Assembly: GCA_036500605.1 (NCBI GenBank)
Contig: DASYBU010000029.1
Location: 62,001-126,000 of the forward strand
DNA: 64,000 bases
Origin: JAFALK01 sp036500605
GTDB taxonomy: Bacteria > Pseudomonadota > Gammaproteobacteria > Burkholderiales > Burkholderiaceae_C
Direction: 5' to 3'
Within the stretch, counting starts at the first letter, position 1; every line of letters begins with the position of its first letter. Under the pieces are notes generated by a model that searched no databases, was not told the DNA's origin, and worked only from the letters and a program-made list of their open reading frames with translations. Positions 34,922 to 44,307 of the stretch are shown here, one piece after another. Position numbers and translations under genes: made by a program.

Positions 34922-36802
34922 ATGAAACTCACCGCCCTCGCTCTGGCCCTGGCCGCCGCGCTGCCTCTGGCTCCGGCCCTGGCCGCCAACACCGCCGCCA
35001 CCGCAGCCTCCCCCACCGTGACCGCTGCCGGCGAGTGGGATCTGACGCCGCTCTACGCCACGCCAGCCGCATGGGAAACCGAGCGCAAGGCCATCCTGGC
35101 CGAGCTGCCCAAGATCAAGGCCCTCCAAGGCACGCTGGGCGCAAACGCCGCCGGCTTGCAAGCCGGCCTCGATCAGATCTCTGCGCTGCGCCGCCGCATC
35201 TACCGCCTTGCGGTTTATTCCTCGCTGCGCGCCGATGAAAACACGCAAGTGACCGAGAACCAGGCCCGCAACCAACTGGCCGACGCCACGTTCAATCAGT
35301 TTGGCGAAGCCACGGCTTTCCTCAACGCCGAGATCGCCGCGATCGGCGCGGACAAGGTGCACACCTATCTCGGCCAAGCGCCGGGTCTCGCCAAGCACCG
35401 CTACTTCCTGGAGACGGCCTTGCGCCTGGCCGCGCACACGCTCGAACCGGGCCAGGAAGCCCTGCTGGCCGCCAGCGCCGAGCCGCTTCAACAGCCCGGC
35501 AACATCTACGGTCTGCTGACCAATGCCGACCTGCCCTGGCCGACGATCGTCATTCACGGCAAGAAGGTGACGCTCGACCAGGAGCAATACGTCGGCTACC
35601 GCTCCGATCCGGACCCGAAGATCCGTGAGCAGGTCTTCAAGGCTTTCTGGCCGGTCTACAAGGCCTATGAGCGCACGCTCGGCGCGATCTACGCCGCCAA
35701 CCTGCGCGGCACCGTTTTCCAGGCCCGTGCGCGCAAGTTCGACAGCAGCGTCGCCTTCGCCCAGAGCGGCGACAACATCCCCGTCGCCGTCTACAAGACG
35801 CTCGTGCAGGAAGCCAATGCCGGCCTGCCCACGCTGCACCGCTACTTCAAGCTGCGCAGCAAGATGCTCGGCCTGAAGCAGGCGCGCTACTCCGATATCT
35901 ACGTGCCACTGGCCAAGCCCTCGGGCAAGTACACGGTGGCCGAAGCCGAAGCGCTGACGATCGACGCGCTGCGCAAGCCGATGGGTGACGCCTACGTGGC
36001 CAAGCTTGATGCCGGCTTCAAGGGCAACTGGATGCACTCCAACATCCAGCGCGGCAAGCGCTCGGGCGCCTACATGAACGGCTCGGCCTATGACGTGCAT
36101 CCGTATCTGTTGATGACCTTCAACGGCGACTACAACAGCGTCTCCACGCTGGCGCACGAATGGGGTCACGCGATGCACACGGTCTTCACGACCGGCGCGC
36201 AGCCCTTCGAGACCGCCGACTACGCGACCTTCATCGCCGAGATCCCTTCCACCGCCAACGAGCTGCTGCTGGCCGACTACATGGTCGCCCACGCCAAGAG
36301 CAAGCAGGAGAAGATCTTCGCGCTGAGCCAGGAGCTCGAGAACCTGCGCAGCACCTTCTTCCGCCAGGCCATGTTCGCCGAGTTCGAGCTGTCCGCGCAC
36401 GAGATGGTCGAGAAGGGCGAAGCCGTCACCGGCGAGAGCTTCACCAAGCTCTACCTGAACCTGCTCAAGCGCTATCACGGCGATGCCGAAGGCGTGGTCA
36501 AGATCGATGATCTCTACGGCATCGAGTGGGCCTACATCCCGCACTTCTACCGCGACTTCTACGTCTACCAGTACGCGACCTGCGTGAGCGCTGCGGCCTA
36601 CTTTGCCGAAGGTCTGGGCAAGGGTGACGCCGCCTTCCGCGAGCGCTACTTCACGCTGCTGAAGGCCGGCGGTTCGGATGAGCCGTACAAGCTCGTCAAG
36701 GCTGCAGGCGTGGATCTGGCGACGCCGGAACCCTACCGCGCGGTGGTGCGCCGCATGAACCAGGCGATGGACGAGCTCGAAGCTCTGACCGCAAGCAAGT
36801 AG
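34922..36802 (+). CDS. Exported M3-family oligoendopeptidase F (PepF-like)
   Basis: A 626-aa zinc metallopeptidase. The signature HEWGHAMH (zinc ligands and catalytic Glu) lies near residue 411 and the third ligand in EIPSTANELLL about 30 residues later. Unlike cytosolic PepF it begins with a clear signal peptide (MKLTALALALAAALPLAPALAA), so it should act in the periplasm on oligopeptides. The stop codon is immediately followed by the structured repeat at 36802-36920. Confidence 0.92.
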   Translation: MKLTALALALAAALPLAPALAANTAATAASPTVTAAGEWDLTPLYATPAAWETERKAILAELPKIKALQGTLGANAAGLQAGLDQISALRRRIYRLAVYSSLRADENTQVTENQARNQLADATFNQFGEATAFLNAEIAAIGADKVHTYLGQAPGLAKHRYFLETALRLAAHTLEPGQEALLAASAEPLQQPGNIYGLLTNADLPWPTIVIHGKKVTLDQEQYVGYRSDPDPKIREQVFKAFWPVYKAYERTLGAIYAANLRGTVFQARARKFDSSVAFAQSGDNIPVAVYKTLVQEANAGLPTLHRYFKLRSKMLGLKQARYSDIYVPLAKPSGKYTVAEAEALTIDALRKPMGDAYVAKLDAGFKGNWMHSNIQRGKRSGAYMNGSAYDVHPYLLMTFNGDYNSVSTLAHEWGHAMHTVFTTGAQPFETADYATFIAEIPSTANELLLADYMVAHAKSKQEKIFALSQELENLRSTFFRQAMFAEFELSAHEMVEKGEAVTGESFTKLYLNLLKRYHGDAEGVVKIDDLYGIEWAYIPHFYRDFYVYQYATCVSAAAYFAEGLGKGDAAFRERYFTLLKAGGSDEPYKLVKAAGVDLATPEPYRAVVRRMNQAMDELEALTASK

Positions 36803-36920
36803 GCCCCTCGCCCGTGAGTACACGGGCGGCCCCCCGAGGGGGCGCAGATCGACACCGGCATGGGCCGGTGTCGACATCTGCTCAAGCCGTCCTTGGGAGC
36901 GGCCCGGCGAACGACTTGAA
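36802..36920 (+). repeat. 119-bp structured intergenic repeat, copy B
   Basis: It begins at the last base of the PepF stop codon and ends 4 bases before the convergent SulP stop. Same length and architecture as copy A at 14791-14909: CCCCTCG/CGAGGGG enclosing CCCGTG-AGTA-CACGGG; a 16-bp stem GCAGAT...ATCTGC with CGACACCGGC/GCCGGTGTCG and the same 2-nt AC bulge; and a closing CTCAAGCCGT/ACGACTTGAA arm pair. Conserved primary sequence is limited to the first stem and to the last 39 bases. Between convergent genes it could also end transcription. Confidence 0.8.
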
Positions 36921-36924
36921 GGAG

Positions 36925-38586
36925 CTAACGCTCCGATGAATCCAGCATGCCCTGGTGATGGCTGAGGTACTGCTCGCCCTTGAACCAGCGCTCCCAATGC
37001 CCGGCCCGCAGGCGGTCGAGCACCGGCCCCTTGACCTCGGTGAGGTCGAGGCGGATGCCTTGCGCGGCCAGCGTGTCGTGCAGCTCGCGCAAGGCCTCCA
37101 GGCCGCTGAAATCGATCGCGTTGACCGGCGACATCAGCATCACCACGCGGCGCATCACCTGGCCCTCGTGGCGGCAATCGTTCAGATGGCCCTGCACCAC
37201 ATCAGTCAGCGTGCGGGCGTTGATGAAGACCAGGCTCTCGTCGATCCGCAGGCCCAGCACGCCGGGCGTCTGCTCGACCACATAGCGGCCGACATTGCGG
37301 AAATGCTCGGTGCCCGGCACGCGGCCGATGCGCGCCACATGCGGCTGCGCGGTGCGCTGCAGAAGCAGGGCGATGGAGCCGACCACGCCGAAGGCCAGGC
37401 CGGCCGACACGTTCCAGCACACCACCAGCACGGTGACGGCGATCATGAGAATCGACTCGGCTCGCGCATAGCGCCAGGCGCGCAGGTAGGGCTTGAAGTT
37501 CACGCCGGACAGCACCGCCACGATGATGGTGCCGGCCAGGACTGCATTGGGCAGCGCAGCGAGCGGCTTGGCCAGCAACACCATCGCCAGCGCCATGATG
37601 CCGGCGATGAACACACCGCTCACGCGCGTGCGGCTGCCCGCGTCCTGCAAGAGCACGCTGCGCGAAAAGCTGCCCGCCACAGGCAGGCCGCCGCTGATCG
37701 AGGCGGCCAGATTGGCAGCCGCCAGGCCGCGCAATTCATGGCGCGCGATCACCTTCTCGCCGCGCCGCCGCGCCAGCGATTCGGCCACGACGAGGCTGGT
37801 CACGTAGGTCATCAACGCGATCAGAAGTGCCGAAGGCAGCATCGCGCGCCACAGTGCCAGATCGAACTGCGGCAAGCCCAGCGGCAGGCTCAAGGCCGGC
37901 AGCGCGCCCACCACGTGGACGCCATGAGCGTCGGCCAGCGTCAGCGCTGAAACCGCCATCGCCGACAGCAGCAGAAACAGCGGTGCCATCTTGCCCAGCG
38001 TGCCCTTGATCCAGCGCCGCGCGGCGATCAGCAGCGCGCAGCTCACAAGCCCGTAGGCCGCGGTCATGCCGTGCCACGACCAACCGCTCTGCACGGCCGA
38101 ATTCCACAGCGAACCCAGCACCGAGCCCTTGGCCGGGCTGCCCAAGGCCACGGGCAGCTGGCTCATCGCGATCGTCAGCGTCGCGCCAGTCTCGAAGCCG
38201 TGCAGGACCGGCACGGAAAGCAAGGAGGCGAGCGCATCGAGGCGCAGGAGCGTGGCCAGCAAAAGCACGATGCCGCTCTCGGCCGCCAGGACCAGCGCGC
38301 CTTCAGTCGGCGTGACACCCGGCGGCAGAGCCCCGAGCGCCTGCACGATCATCAGCGCCAGCACCGCCACAGGGCCCACCGCTAGCACCGGGCTCGAGCC
38401 CAACATCGCATACGCAAGGGCCGGCAACAGACTCGCATACAAGCCCACTTCCGGCGGCAGCCCGGCGAGCATGGCGTAGGCCAGGCTTTGCGGGATCAGC
38501 AGGACGCTGACGATGAAGCCGGCCAGCAGATCGTCGCGCCAGAAGCCGGTTCGGCCGTAGTTCCTGAGGGCTGAGAACGGGTGCAT
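36925..38586 (-). CDS. SulP-family inorganic anion transporter with STAS domain
   Basis: A 553-aa protein with about ten to twelve hydrophobic segments, the SulP opening DDLLAGFIVSVLLIPQSLAYAMLAGLPPEVGLYAS, and a C-terminal cytoplasmic STAS domain (about residues 430-540; LVFINARTLTDVV and MSPVNAIDFSGLEALRELHD). SulP proteins carry sulfate, bicarbonate or dicarboxylates. A link to sulfate export from the Sox pathway is possible but only contextual. Confidence 0.92.
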   Translation of the reverse strand: MHPFSALRNYGRTGFWRDDLLAGFIVSVLLIPQSLAYAMLAGLPPEVGLYASLLPALAYAMLGSSPVLAVGPVAVLALMIVQALGALPPGVTPTEGALVLAAESGIVLLLATLLRLDALASLLSVPVLHGFETGATLTIAMSQLPVALGSPAKGSVLGSLWNSAVQSGWSWHGMTAAYGLVSCALLIAARRWIKGTLGKMAPLFLLLSAMAVSALTLADAHGVHVVGALPALSLPLGLPQFDLALWRAMLPSALLIALMTYVTSLVVAESLARRRGEKVIARHELRGLAAANLAASISGGLPVAGSFSRSVLLQDAGSRTRVSGVFIAGIMALAMVLLAKPLAALPNAVLAGTIIVAVLSGVNFKPYLRAWRYARAESILMIAVTVLVVCWNVSAGLAFGVVGSIALLLQRTAQPHVARIGRVPGTEHFRNVGRYVVEQTPGVLGLRIDESLVFINARTLTDVVQGHLNDCRHEGQVMRRVVMLMSPVNAIDFSGLEALRELHDTLAAQGIRLDLTEVKGPVLDRLRAGHWERWFKGEQYLSHHQGMLDSSER

Positions 38587-38750
38587 GGCGCGCAGTGTAG
38601 GGCGGCGCCTAGTGTTTTTCTCAACAGGCGGCGATCCCTAGGCTGGAAGGGCAAATTCCCCCTGCAACACCCCCGACGGAGCGATGCCTCCATCAAGCTG
38701 CGCTGAGCACACTGAAGGCATTCCATCGCAGTTCAAAAAGCAGGTGTGTC

Positions 38751-39017
38751 ATGCAGTACTCCCTCCAGCTCTCGATCAAGCTTCCCACTTTCCAGGCCCG
38801 CCCTCCGGTGCGTCGAGTGCCGACGCGTCGCCCTGTGCCAACCGTCCTTGACCGCGACCCCGCCGAGTTGTGGAGCGACAGCTGGTTTGCTTCCAGCCTA
38901 GACCTCGCCGACGGGGTCACCGTGGCCGAAGGCATGAGCCTTGAAGAATTCGATCTTTGGTGTCTGGCTGCCGAGATTGAGCCTGAGCAGATGGGGCTCG
39001 TTGACAAGGCCGGTTAA
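38751..39017 (+). CDS. Small hypothetical protein
   Basis: An 88-codon frame beginning ATGCAGTACTCC after a GCAGG sequence at suitable distance. The product has a basic, proline-rich first third (RPPVRRVPTRRPVPT) and an acidic remainder (DPAELWSDSW, EGMSLEEFDLW). No family is recognised. It stands alone between the SulP gene and the flagellar locus, and coding status is uncertain. Confidence 0.4.
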   Translation: MQYSLQLSIKLPTFQARPPVRRVPTRRPVPTVLDRDPAELWSDSWFASSLDLADGVTVAEGMSLEEFDLWCLAAEIEPEQMGLVDKAG

Positions 39018-39323
39018 GGGCAAACGGCAAGGATCAGCACCAGAGGCGAAGCGTTCAATTGTTTCCACTACATGTCCGTCGCCACCGAAGCTGCGACGAA
39101 CTAGAGCTATCCCTCTGATCGCTTTCCCTCTGCAAGGCTTGGGACAGCCTCGACGTAAACTTGTATCAACAGTTGTGTCCACTTGTCGCTGAAACGTGGC
39201 TTTCTATGGCCCGCTTGACGAACGGCGTGAGGTAACCCGACTGCTCCGGAAAGAATAATCAGGAAGGCCAGTGCAAAGCTCGCGGTGACATGCCGACGCG
39301 CGACACTGGGAGGGTGTTGTTCG
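39018..39323. other. 306-bp intergenic region before the flagellar locus
   Basis: No gene with a credible start is seen on either strand. It must contain the promoter for fliQ onward. TTGACG at about 39217 is a possible -35 box but has no good -10 at the right spacing, and no sigma-54 GG-N10-GC or sigma-28 motif stands out. AGGG about 10 bases upstream of the fliQ ATG serves as ribosome-binding site. Confidence 0.5.
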
Positions 39324-39590
39324 ATGCATGCTGATCTGGCACTGCAGATGATGTCGAATTTGCTGTGGACCGGCCTGCTCGTCAGCTTGCCCGTTCTGGG
39401 CCTGACCATGCTGGTTGGATTGCTTGTCAGCATTCTTCAGGTGGTCACGCAGATCCAGGAAATGTCCCTGACCTTCGTGCCCAAGCTGATCACGGCCGCT
39501 CTCGCCCTGATCGTCTTCGGTCCCTGGATCCTGGGGCGGCTTGCGAGCTACACGACGCAGCTCTGGCTCAATATCCCTTCGATGTTCTGA
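39324..39590 (+). CDS. fliQ: FliQ, flagellar export gate subunit
   Basis: An 88-aa protein of two transmembrane hairpins (LLWTGLLVSLPVLGLTMLVGLLVSILQVVTQ and the C-terminal LITAALALIVFGPWIL). The sequence VTQIQEMSLTFVPKL between them is the FliQ/SctS signature. It forms the FliPQR export channel in the basal body. First gene of the locus; the ATG at 39324 gives the family start MHADLALQ. The sister gene fliP is 18.5 kb downstream. Confidence 0.94.
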   Translation: MHADLALQMMSNLLWTGLLVSLPVLGLTMLVGLLVSILQVVTQIQEMSLTFVPKLITAALALIVFGPWILGRLASYTTQLWLNIPSMF

Positions 39591-39598
39591 GCAACGTC

Positions 39599-40381
39599 AT
39601 GGGTGCCACCTCCCTAGCCTCCGCGTTGCTGGATCCGAGCAGGCTCGCCGCGTTCCTGTTGATCTCAACGCGACTGAGCGGCGTCTTGCTCATGTCTGCG
39701 CCGCTCGGCTCGTCCTTGCCGCTGTTCATTCGACTGGTCCTGTGCCTGGCTTTGTCGGCCTGCATCGGCCTGTCTCTGCAACAGGACACGCTCCTCGCAG
39801 CCAACGACATGGGCGCCCTGGCGGCTGCCGCGATTTCCGAGTTCTGTCTCGGCGCCTTGCTGGCGCTCGGCGTGAATACCGCCTTTGCTGCCTTCGCCGT
39901 CGGCGGGCGTCTGCTGGATGTGCAGATCGGCTATGGCATCGGCCAGGTGCTGGACCCGATCACGCAGCAACAGGTTCCCGTCCTGACGGGCGCGATGAAT
40001 CAGTTGGCCATGGTCTGCTTCTTTTCGAGCGGAGTCTTCGCCAGCTTCTTGCGCGGATTGCAATTGAGTTTCGAGCGCATTCCGCCGGGCTCGCTCGCGT
40101 TGCACGGCGAAGTGTTGGGGGTGGCGATGAAACAAGGGGCGGGTATGTTCAGCCTCGGTTTCGCACTGGTCGCCCCCGTGGTCTTTTGCCTGATGCTGAT
40201 CGAGTTCGCGCTCGGCGTCGTGGCTCGCAACGTGCCCCAGATGAACATGTTCGCGCTCGGCCTGCCGCTGAAGATTCTGGTCGGGCTTGCGGCCCTGGCG
40301 CTGTGGTTGGGCGGCGCGGGCCACATGGTCACCCGAACCTATGAATCGATCTTTCTGGCCTGGAGCGGGATCTTGCAGTAA
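39599..40381 (+). CDS. fliR: FliR, flagellar export gate subunit
   Basis: A 260-aa polytopic protein, normal for FliR. Recognisable segments include ISTRLSGVLLMSAPLGSSLP near residue 20 and VGGRLLDVQIGYGIGQVLDP near residue 100. With FliP and FliQ it builds the helical export gate. It starts 8 bases after fliQ and ends with its stop codon overlapping the flhB ATG by one base. Confidence 0.93.
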   Translation: MGATSLASALLDPSRLAAFLLISTRLSGVLLMSAPLGSSLPLFIRLVLCLALSACIGLSLQQDTLLAANDMGALAAAAISEFCLGALLALGVNTAFAAFAVGGRLLDVQIGYGIGQVLDPITQQQVPVLTGAMNQLAMVCFFSSGVFASFLRGLQLSFERIPPGSLALHGEVLGVAMKQGAGMFSLGFALVAPVVFCLMLIEFALGVVARNVPQMNMFALGLPLKILVGLAALALWLGGAGHMVTRTYESIFLAWSGILQ

Positions 40382-41475
40382 TGGCTGAACAAGAGCTGGA
40401 CAGAAACGAGGCCGCGACGCCTCACAAGCTTGCCGAAGCCCGCAAGCGCGGCCAAGTCATGAAAAGTGCGGACGCCGTGTCGGCCGTGGTTTTCACGGTG
40501 GCGGTCGTCTACATGCAGGCGCGCGGATGGGACAGCCTGCGCGAGCAGTTCCGCTTCGATCGGCTGCTCCTGGCGGCCGCGCAGCAGCATGATCTGAACG
40601 GTGTCGTGCTCTGGGGCCTGGTGCGCGACGCGCTGACAACGAGCGCGCTGCTACTGCTGCCCTTGCTCCTCGCCATCAATCTTGCGGCCGTCGTGGCCAA
40701 CATGCTGCAGACGGGTCCCGTGATCAGTGCCCACCCCGTCAAGCCAGACTGGGCGCGGCTGAACCCCGTGACCGGTCTCAAACGAATCTTCTCGCTTCGC
40801 ACGCTCTTCGACACGGCCCGCGCGCTCTTGAAGCTCACGCTGCTGATGCTGGTCGTGTACCAGGCCCTGAAAGCTCTGCTGCCTCAGTTTCACCAGATCG
40901 CCGGACTGCCGGCACAGGGCGTGGCCCGCATGCTCGTGGATGATCTATCGGCTGTGGGGCTGAAGCTGGCTCTGGCCATGCTCTTGATCGCCGCTCTTGA
41001 CTACACCTACACGCGGCGCGAGTTCGCCAAGAAGATGCGGATGAGCCGTCGCGAGGTCAAGGACGAGCACAAGCACCGCGAAGGCGATCCGCGGATTCGT
41101 GCGCGCATCCGCGAGCTGCGGCGTGAGATGCTGAAGCGCAGCCAAGCCCTGGGGCAAACGCGCAAGGCCGATGTCCTGATCACGAACCCGACGCACCTGG
41201 CGGTGGCCCTGCGCTACGAGCATGGCGCCATGTCGGCGCCCGTGGTGCTGAGCAAAGGGAGCGGCTTTGTGGCCGCAGCCATGCGTGCGATCGCAGCGCG
41301 ACATCACATTCCCGTCATTCAGAACCACCGACTGGCACGCGCGCTGTACGCCGAAGTCGCGCCCGATTCTCCGGTGCCGGAGCATCACTACGCCGCCGTG
41401 GCTCGCCTGATCGTGTGGGTGCTGGCGATGCGCGAGGCATGCAAGGCCGGCGCCACGCGAGGGGCCACCGCATGA
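40381..41475 (+). CDS. flhB: FlhB, export substrate-specificity switch
   Basis: A 364-aa protein with an N-terminal basic segment, four membrane helices and a cytoplasmic domain. The autocleavage site NPTH is intact near residue 270 (ITNPTHLAVALRYE). The cleavage switches export from rod/hook to late substrates. The N-terminal ATPHKLAEARKRGQV is characteristic. Retention of the switch is notable because no filament-class substrate is encoded here. Overlaps flhA by 4 bases. Confidence 0.95.
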   Translation: MAEQELDRNEAATPHKLAEARKRGQVMKSADAVSAVVFTVAVVYMQARGWDSLREQFRFDRLLLAAAQQHDLNGVVLWGLVRDALTTSALLLLPLLLAINLAAVVANMLQTGPVISAHPVKPDWARLNPVTGLKRIFSLRTLFDTARALLKLTLLMLVVYQALKALLPQFHQIAGLPAQGVARMLVDDLSAVGLKLALAMLLIAALDYTYTRREFAKKMRMSRREVKDEHKHREGDPRIRARIRELRREMLKRSQALGQTRKADVLITNPTHLAVALRYEHGAMSAPVVLSKGSGFVAAAMRAIAARHHIPVIQNHRLARALYAEVAPDSPVPEHHYAAVARLIVWVLAMREACKAGATRGATA

Positions 41476-43529
41476 ACGGCCTCGAGCGTTTCTTCGGCAG
41501 GCAGACCGATGTCGCGCTGGTGGCTCTGGTCATGGGGGTCATGGTCGTGCTGTTCGCGCCGATTCCCGCGGCCCTGCTCGACTTCCTGATCCTGGCGAAC
41601 TTCAGCTTCGCCTTCCTGATCCTGCTGCTGACCTTCTACATGCCGAAGCCGGTCGAGTTCTCGACCTTCCCTTCCCTGCTGCTGATCGCAACGCTGTTTC
41701 GCCTTTCCCTGAACGTGGCGGCAACCCGTCTCATCTTGTCGGAGGCCGGTGCGGGCAAGGTCATTGCTGCGATCGGCGCCCATGTCGTGGGCGGCAACTA
41801 TGTGATCGGGCTGATCGTCTTCTTCATCCTGATCGTCGTGCAGTACGTCGTGGTCACGAGCGGCGCCCAGCGCGTGTCCGAGGTGGCCGCGCGCTTCACG
41901 CTGGACAGCATGCCGGGCCAGCAGATGAGCATCGATGCTGACCTCAATATGGGCTTCATCGATCAGGTCGAAGCCCAGCGCCGGCGCAAGACGCTTGAGA
42001 AAGAGGCCGGCTTCTACGGCGCGATGGACGGCGCAAGCAAGTTCGTCAAGGGCGATGCGATCGCGGGCATCGTCATCCTGCTCATCAATATCGTGGGCGG
42101 CATGATCATCGGCGTGATGCAGCTGGGCATGCCCTGGTCACAAGCCCTGCAGACCTACACGCTGCTGACCATCGGCGACGGCATCGTGACCCAGGTTCCC
42201 GCGCTCGTGATCGCCGTCGGCACGGGCATCATCGTGACACGCTCCGCCTCAGATACCGATTTGAGTCGAGAGGTATTCCGCCAGATCAGCTCCCACCCCA
42301 AGACCTTGGTGCTGGTGGCCCTGACGCTGGGCTGCCTGATCCTGCTGCCGGGCATCCCGGTCCTGCCGGCGACGACACTTTGCGCCGTCGTCCTGGGCGC
42401 TGCCTGGATCTCGGCGCGCGCCAAACGGCGTGCGGCCAATCCGGCGGCCTCCGGAAGCACGAGCGGTACGCCCGATGCGAACGTTGAGGCCAACACTGAT
42501 CCCTATGCCGATCTGAAGCTCGAACCGATCGAGCTGCGTGTGGGGGCGCGCTGGGCCCCGCTTGCCAAGCAGGCCGACGGCATGTTCATGGACCGTGTCG
42601 CGACCTTCCGACGCCAGCACGCGCTTGAGTTCGGCCTGGTGGTGCCGAATGTCACCGTCAAGGAAGGGCTGCGTCGCGGCCCGGAGCACTACGAGATCCA
42701 TATCGATGGCGTTCCGGTTGCGCGCGGCGAAGCCCATGTCGACAAGTTGCTCGCCATCCACCCGGCCGGTGACGTGAAGGCCGTGCAAGGCGTCGTCACG
42801 AAAGATCCGAGCTACGGTCTGCCGGCGGTCTGGATAGAGCCTCAGCAACGCGATGCCGCGATCGCCGCACGCTACACGCTGGTGGACGCGGAGACGGTCA
42901 TGCTCACGCATCTGACGGAGGTGCTGCGGCGCGAGTCGGCCACGCTGCTGACCCGCGCAGAAACCGAACTCATGCTGGGACGCGTCAGACAGGCCCAGCC
43001 CAGCCTTGTCGAGGAGCTGATCCCCACACTGCTGTCGGTCAGCGAGATACAGCGTGTCCTGCAGGCGCTGTTGAAGGAGAAGGTCAGCATTCGCAATCTC
43101 GAGGCCATTCTCGAAACGCTGTCTGAAAGCACGCGCGTCAGCAAAGATCCCGGCTATCTCACCGAGCGTGTGCGGCAACGTCTGGGCCCGGCGATATGCC
43201 AGTCGCTGCTCGGCGAGGCCAGCGCCTTGCAGGTACTGACGCTCGATCCGCTCATTGAAGGCCAGCTCGTCATGAGCGTCCGCGGCATGGAAACCGGCAG
43301 CCATCAGGGGCTCGACCCGAAGCTGACCGAACAGATGCTCGGCAAGCTCGCGCACGCGGCGGATCGAATGATGAAAAGCAACGCGCTGCCCGTGCTCCTT
43401 TGCTCACCGGAGCTGCGGCGCCAGATCCGGGCGATGTCGGAACGCGTGCTGCCTCATCTGCGGGTGCTCTCCATGACCGAGGTTCCCAACAGCGTCGAAC
43501 TGAAGTCGTTCGCCGTCGTCGCTCTCTAA
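41472..43529 (+). CDS. flhA: FlhA, flagellar export gate/ion channel protein
   Basis: A 685-aa protein with eight N-terminal membrane helices (about residues 15-320) and a large cytoplasmic domain forming the nonameric ring. The conserved FHIPEP-family segment is intact: TFPSLLLIATLFRLSLNVAATRLIL, SEVAARFTLDSMPGQQMSIDADLNMGFI, and KFVKGDAIAGIVILLINIVGG. C-terminal domain includes the usual RESATLLTRAE. Length is normal. Confidence 0.96.
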   Translation: MNGLERFFGRQTDVALVALVMGVMVVLFAPIPAALLDFLILANFSFAFLILLLTFYMPKPVEFSTFPSLLLIATLFRLSLNVAATRLILSEAGAGKVIAAIGAHVVGGNYVIGLIVFFILIVVQYVVVTSGAQRVSEVAARFTLDSMPGQQMSIDADLNMGFIDQVEAQRRRKTLEKEAGFYGAMDGASKFVKGDAIAGIVILLINIVGGMIIGVMQLGMPWSQALQTYTLLTIGDGIVTQVPALVIAVGTGIIVTRSASDTDLSREVFRQISSHPKTLVLVALTLGCLILLPGIPVLPATTLCAVVLGAAWISARAKRRAANPAASGSTSGTPDANVEANTDPYADLKLEPIELRVGARWAPLAKQADGMFMDRVATFRRQHALEFGLVVPNVTVKEGLRRGPEHYEIHIDGVPVARGEAHVDKLLAIHPAGDVKAVQGVVTKDPSYGLPAVWIEPQQRDAAIAARYTLVDAETVMLTHLTEVLRRESATLLTRAETELMLGRVRQAQPSLVEELIPTLLSVSEIQRVLQALLKEKVSIRNLEAILETLSESTRVSKDPGYLTERVRQRLGPAICQSLLGEASALQVLTLDPLIEGQLVMSVRGMETGSHQGLDPKLTEQMLGKLAHAADRMMKSNALPVLLCSPELRRQIRAMSERVLPHLRVLSMTEVPNSVELKSFAVVAL

Positions 43530-43554
43530 CCCCACTCGCCCAGGAATCACCGCC

Positions 43555-44271
43555 ATGCAAGAACTGATGACCGTTGCTCTGACCGCGATGCAGCGCGATG
43601 GCGCCCGCGTCGAACGGGTGGCCAACAACATCGCCAATCAGCTGACACCGGGATACAAGCGCGAGTTTCTCGTGGAGCGCTCGGGCGAATCGTCGTTCTC
43701 CAAGATGCTGGCGCCCGCCGCTGCCGCCGGGCAGGTCTCGGTGTTGACCGACACCAAGTCGGGCAGCCTCAGGAAGACCGGACAGAGCCTTGATCTGGCC
43801 ATTGCGGGTCCGGGGTTTCTGGAGGTCTCCACGCCTCAAGGACCGGCTTACACGCGCCGTGGCCAAATGAGGCTCGATGAGCGCGGCACGCTTGTGACTG
43901 CCTCCGGCCTGCCGGTGATGGGCCAATCTGGCGAGCTCACGCTGACCTCGTCACAGGTTTCAATTGCCGCGGACGGCACGGTCAAGAACGGCGATCAGAT
44001 CGTCGGGCAATTGCAGCTCTACGAAGCGGACGCGCAGACACGACTCAGCAGCATCGGCGATGGCCTCTATGCCGCCGAAGGCTCGATGAGCATCAAGACG
44101 GCCGCCGAGGTCCATCTCAAGCAGGGCTATCTGGAGAACTCCAATGTGGATTCGGCCCACGAGATGGTCGAGCTGATGGGCGCCGTGCGCCACTTCGAGG
44201 CCATGCACCACGCCGCGCAGGGCTACGACGACATGATGGCCACGGCACTTCGCAAGCTCGGCGATCTCTGA
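43555..44271 (+). CDS. flgF: FlgF-type flagellar proximal rod protein
   Basis: A 238-aa axial protein. The N-terminal rod motif reads VANNIANQLTPGYKREF and the C-terminal helix ends VDSAHEMVELMGAVRHFEAMHHAAQGYDDM, both halves of the axial coiled-coil. The TRRGQMRLDERGTLV segment is typical of FlgF/FlgG. Assigned FlgF because the following gene is the clearer FlgG. Confidence 0.85.
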   Translation: MQELMTVALTAMQRDGARVERVANNIANQLTPGYKREFLVERSGESSFSKMLAPAAAAGQVSVLTDTKSGSLRKTGQSLDLAIAGPGFLEVSTPQGPAYTRRGQMRLDERGTLVTASGLPVMGQSGELTLTSSQVSIAADGTVKNGDQIVGQLQLYEADAQTRLSSIGDGLYAAEGSMSIKTAAEVHLKQGYLENSNVDSAHEMVELMGAVRHFEAMHHAAQGYDDMMATALRKLGDL

Positions 44272-44307
44272 GCAACACCCTCCACTGAACACAGGAAATT
44301 CGGACCT

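Noticed and set aside
33818..37177. A 1119-codon open frame on the minus strand across the radical SAM and PepF genes
   Set aside because: It spans two well-supported genes and the intergenic repeat, and its product has no motif. Antisense shadow of high-GC coding sequence.
39107..39433. A minus-strand frame of 108 codons before fliQ with a hydrophobic stretch
   Set aside because: No start codon gives a sensible signal or membrane protein, and it overlaps the fliQ start.
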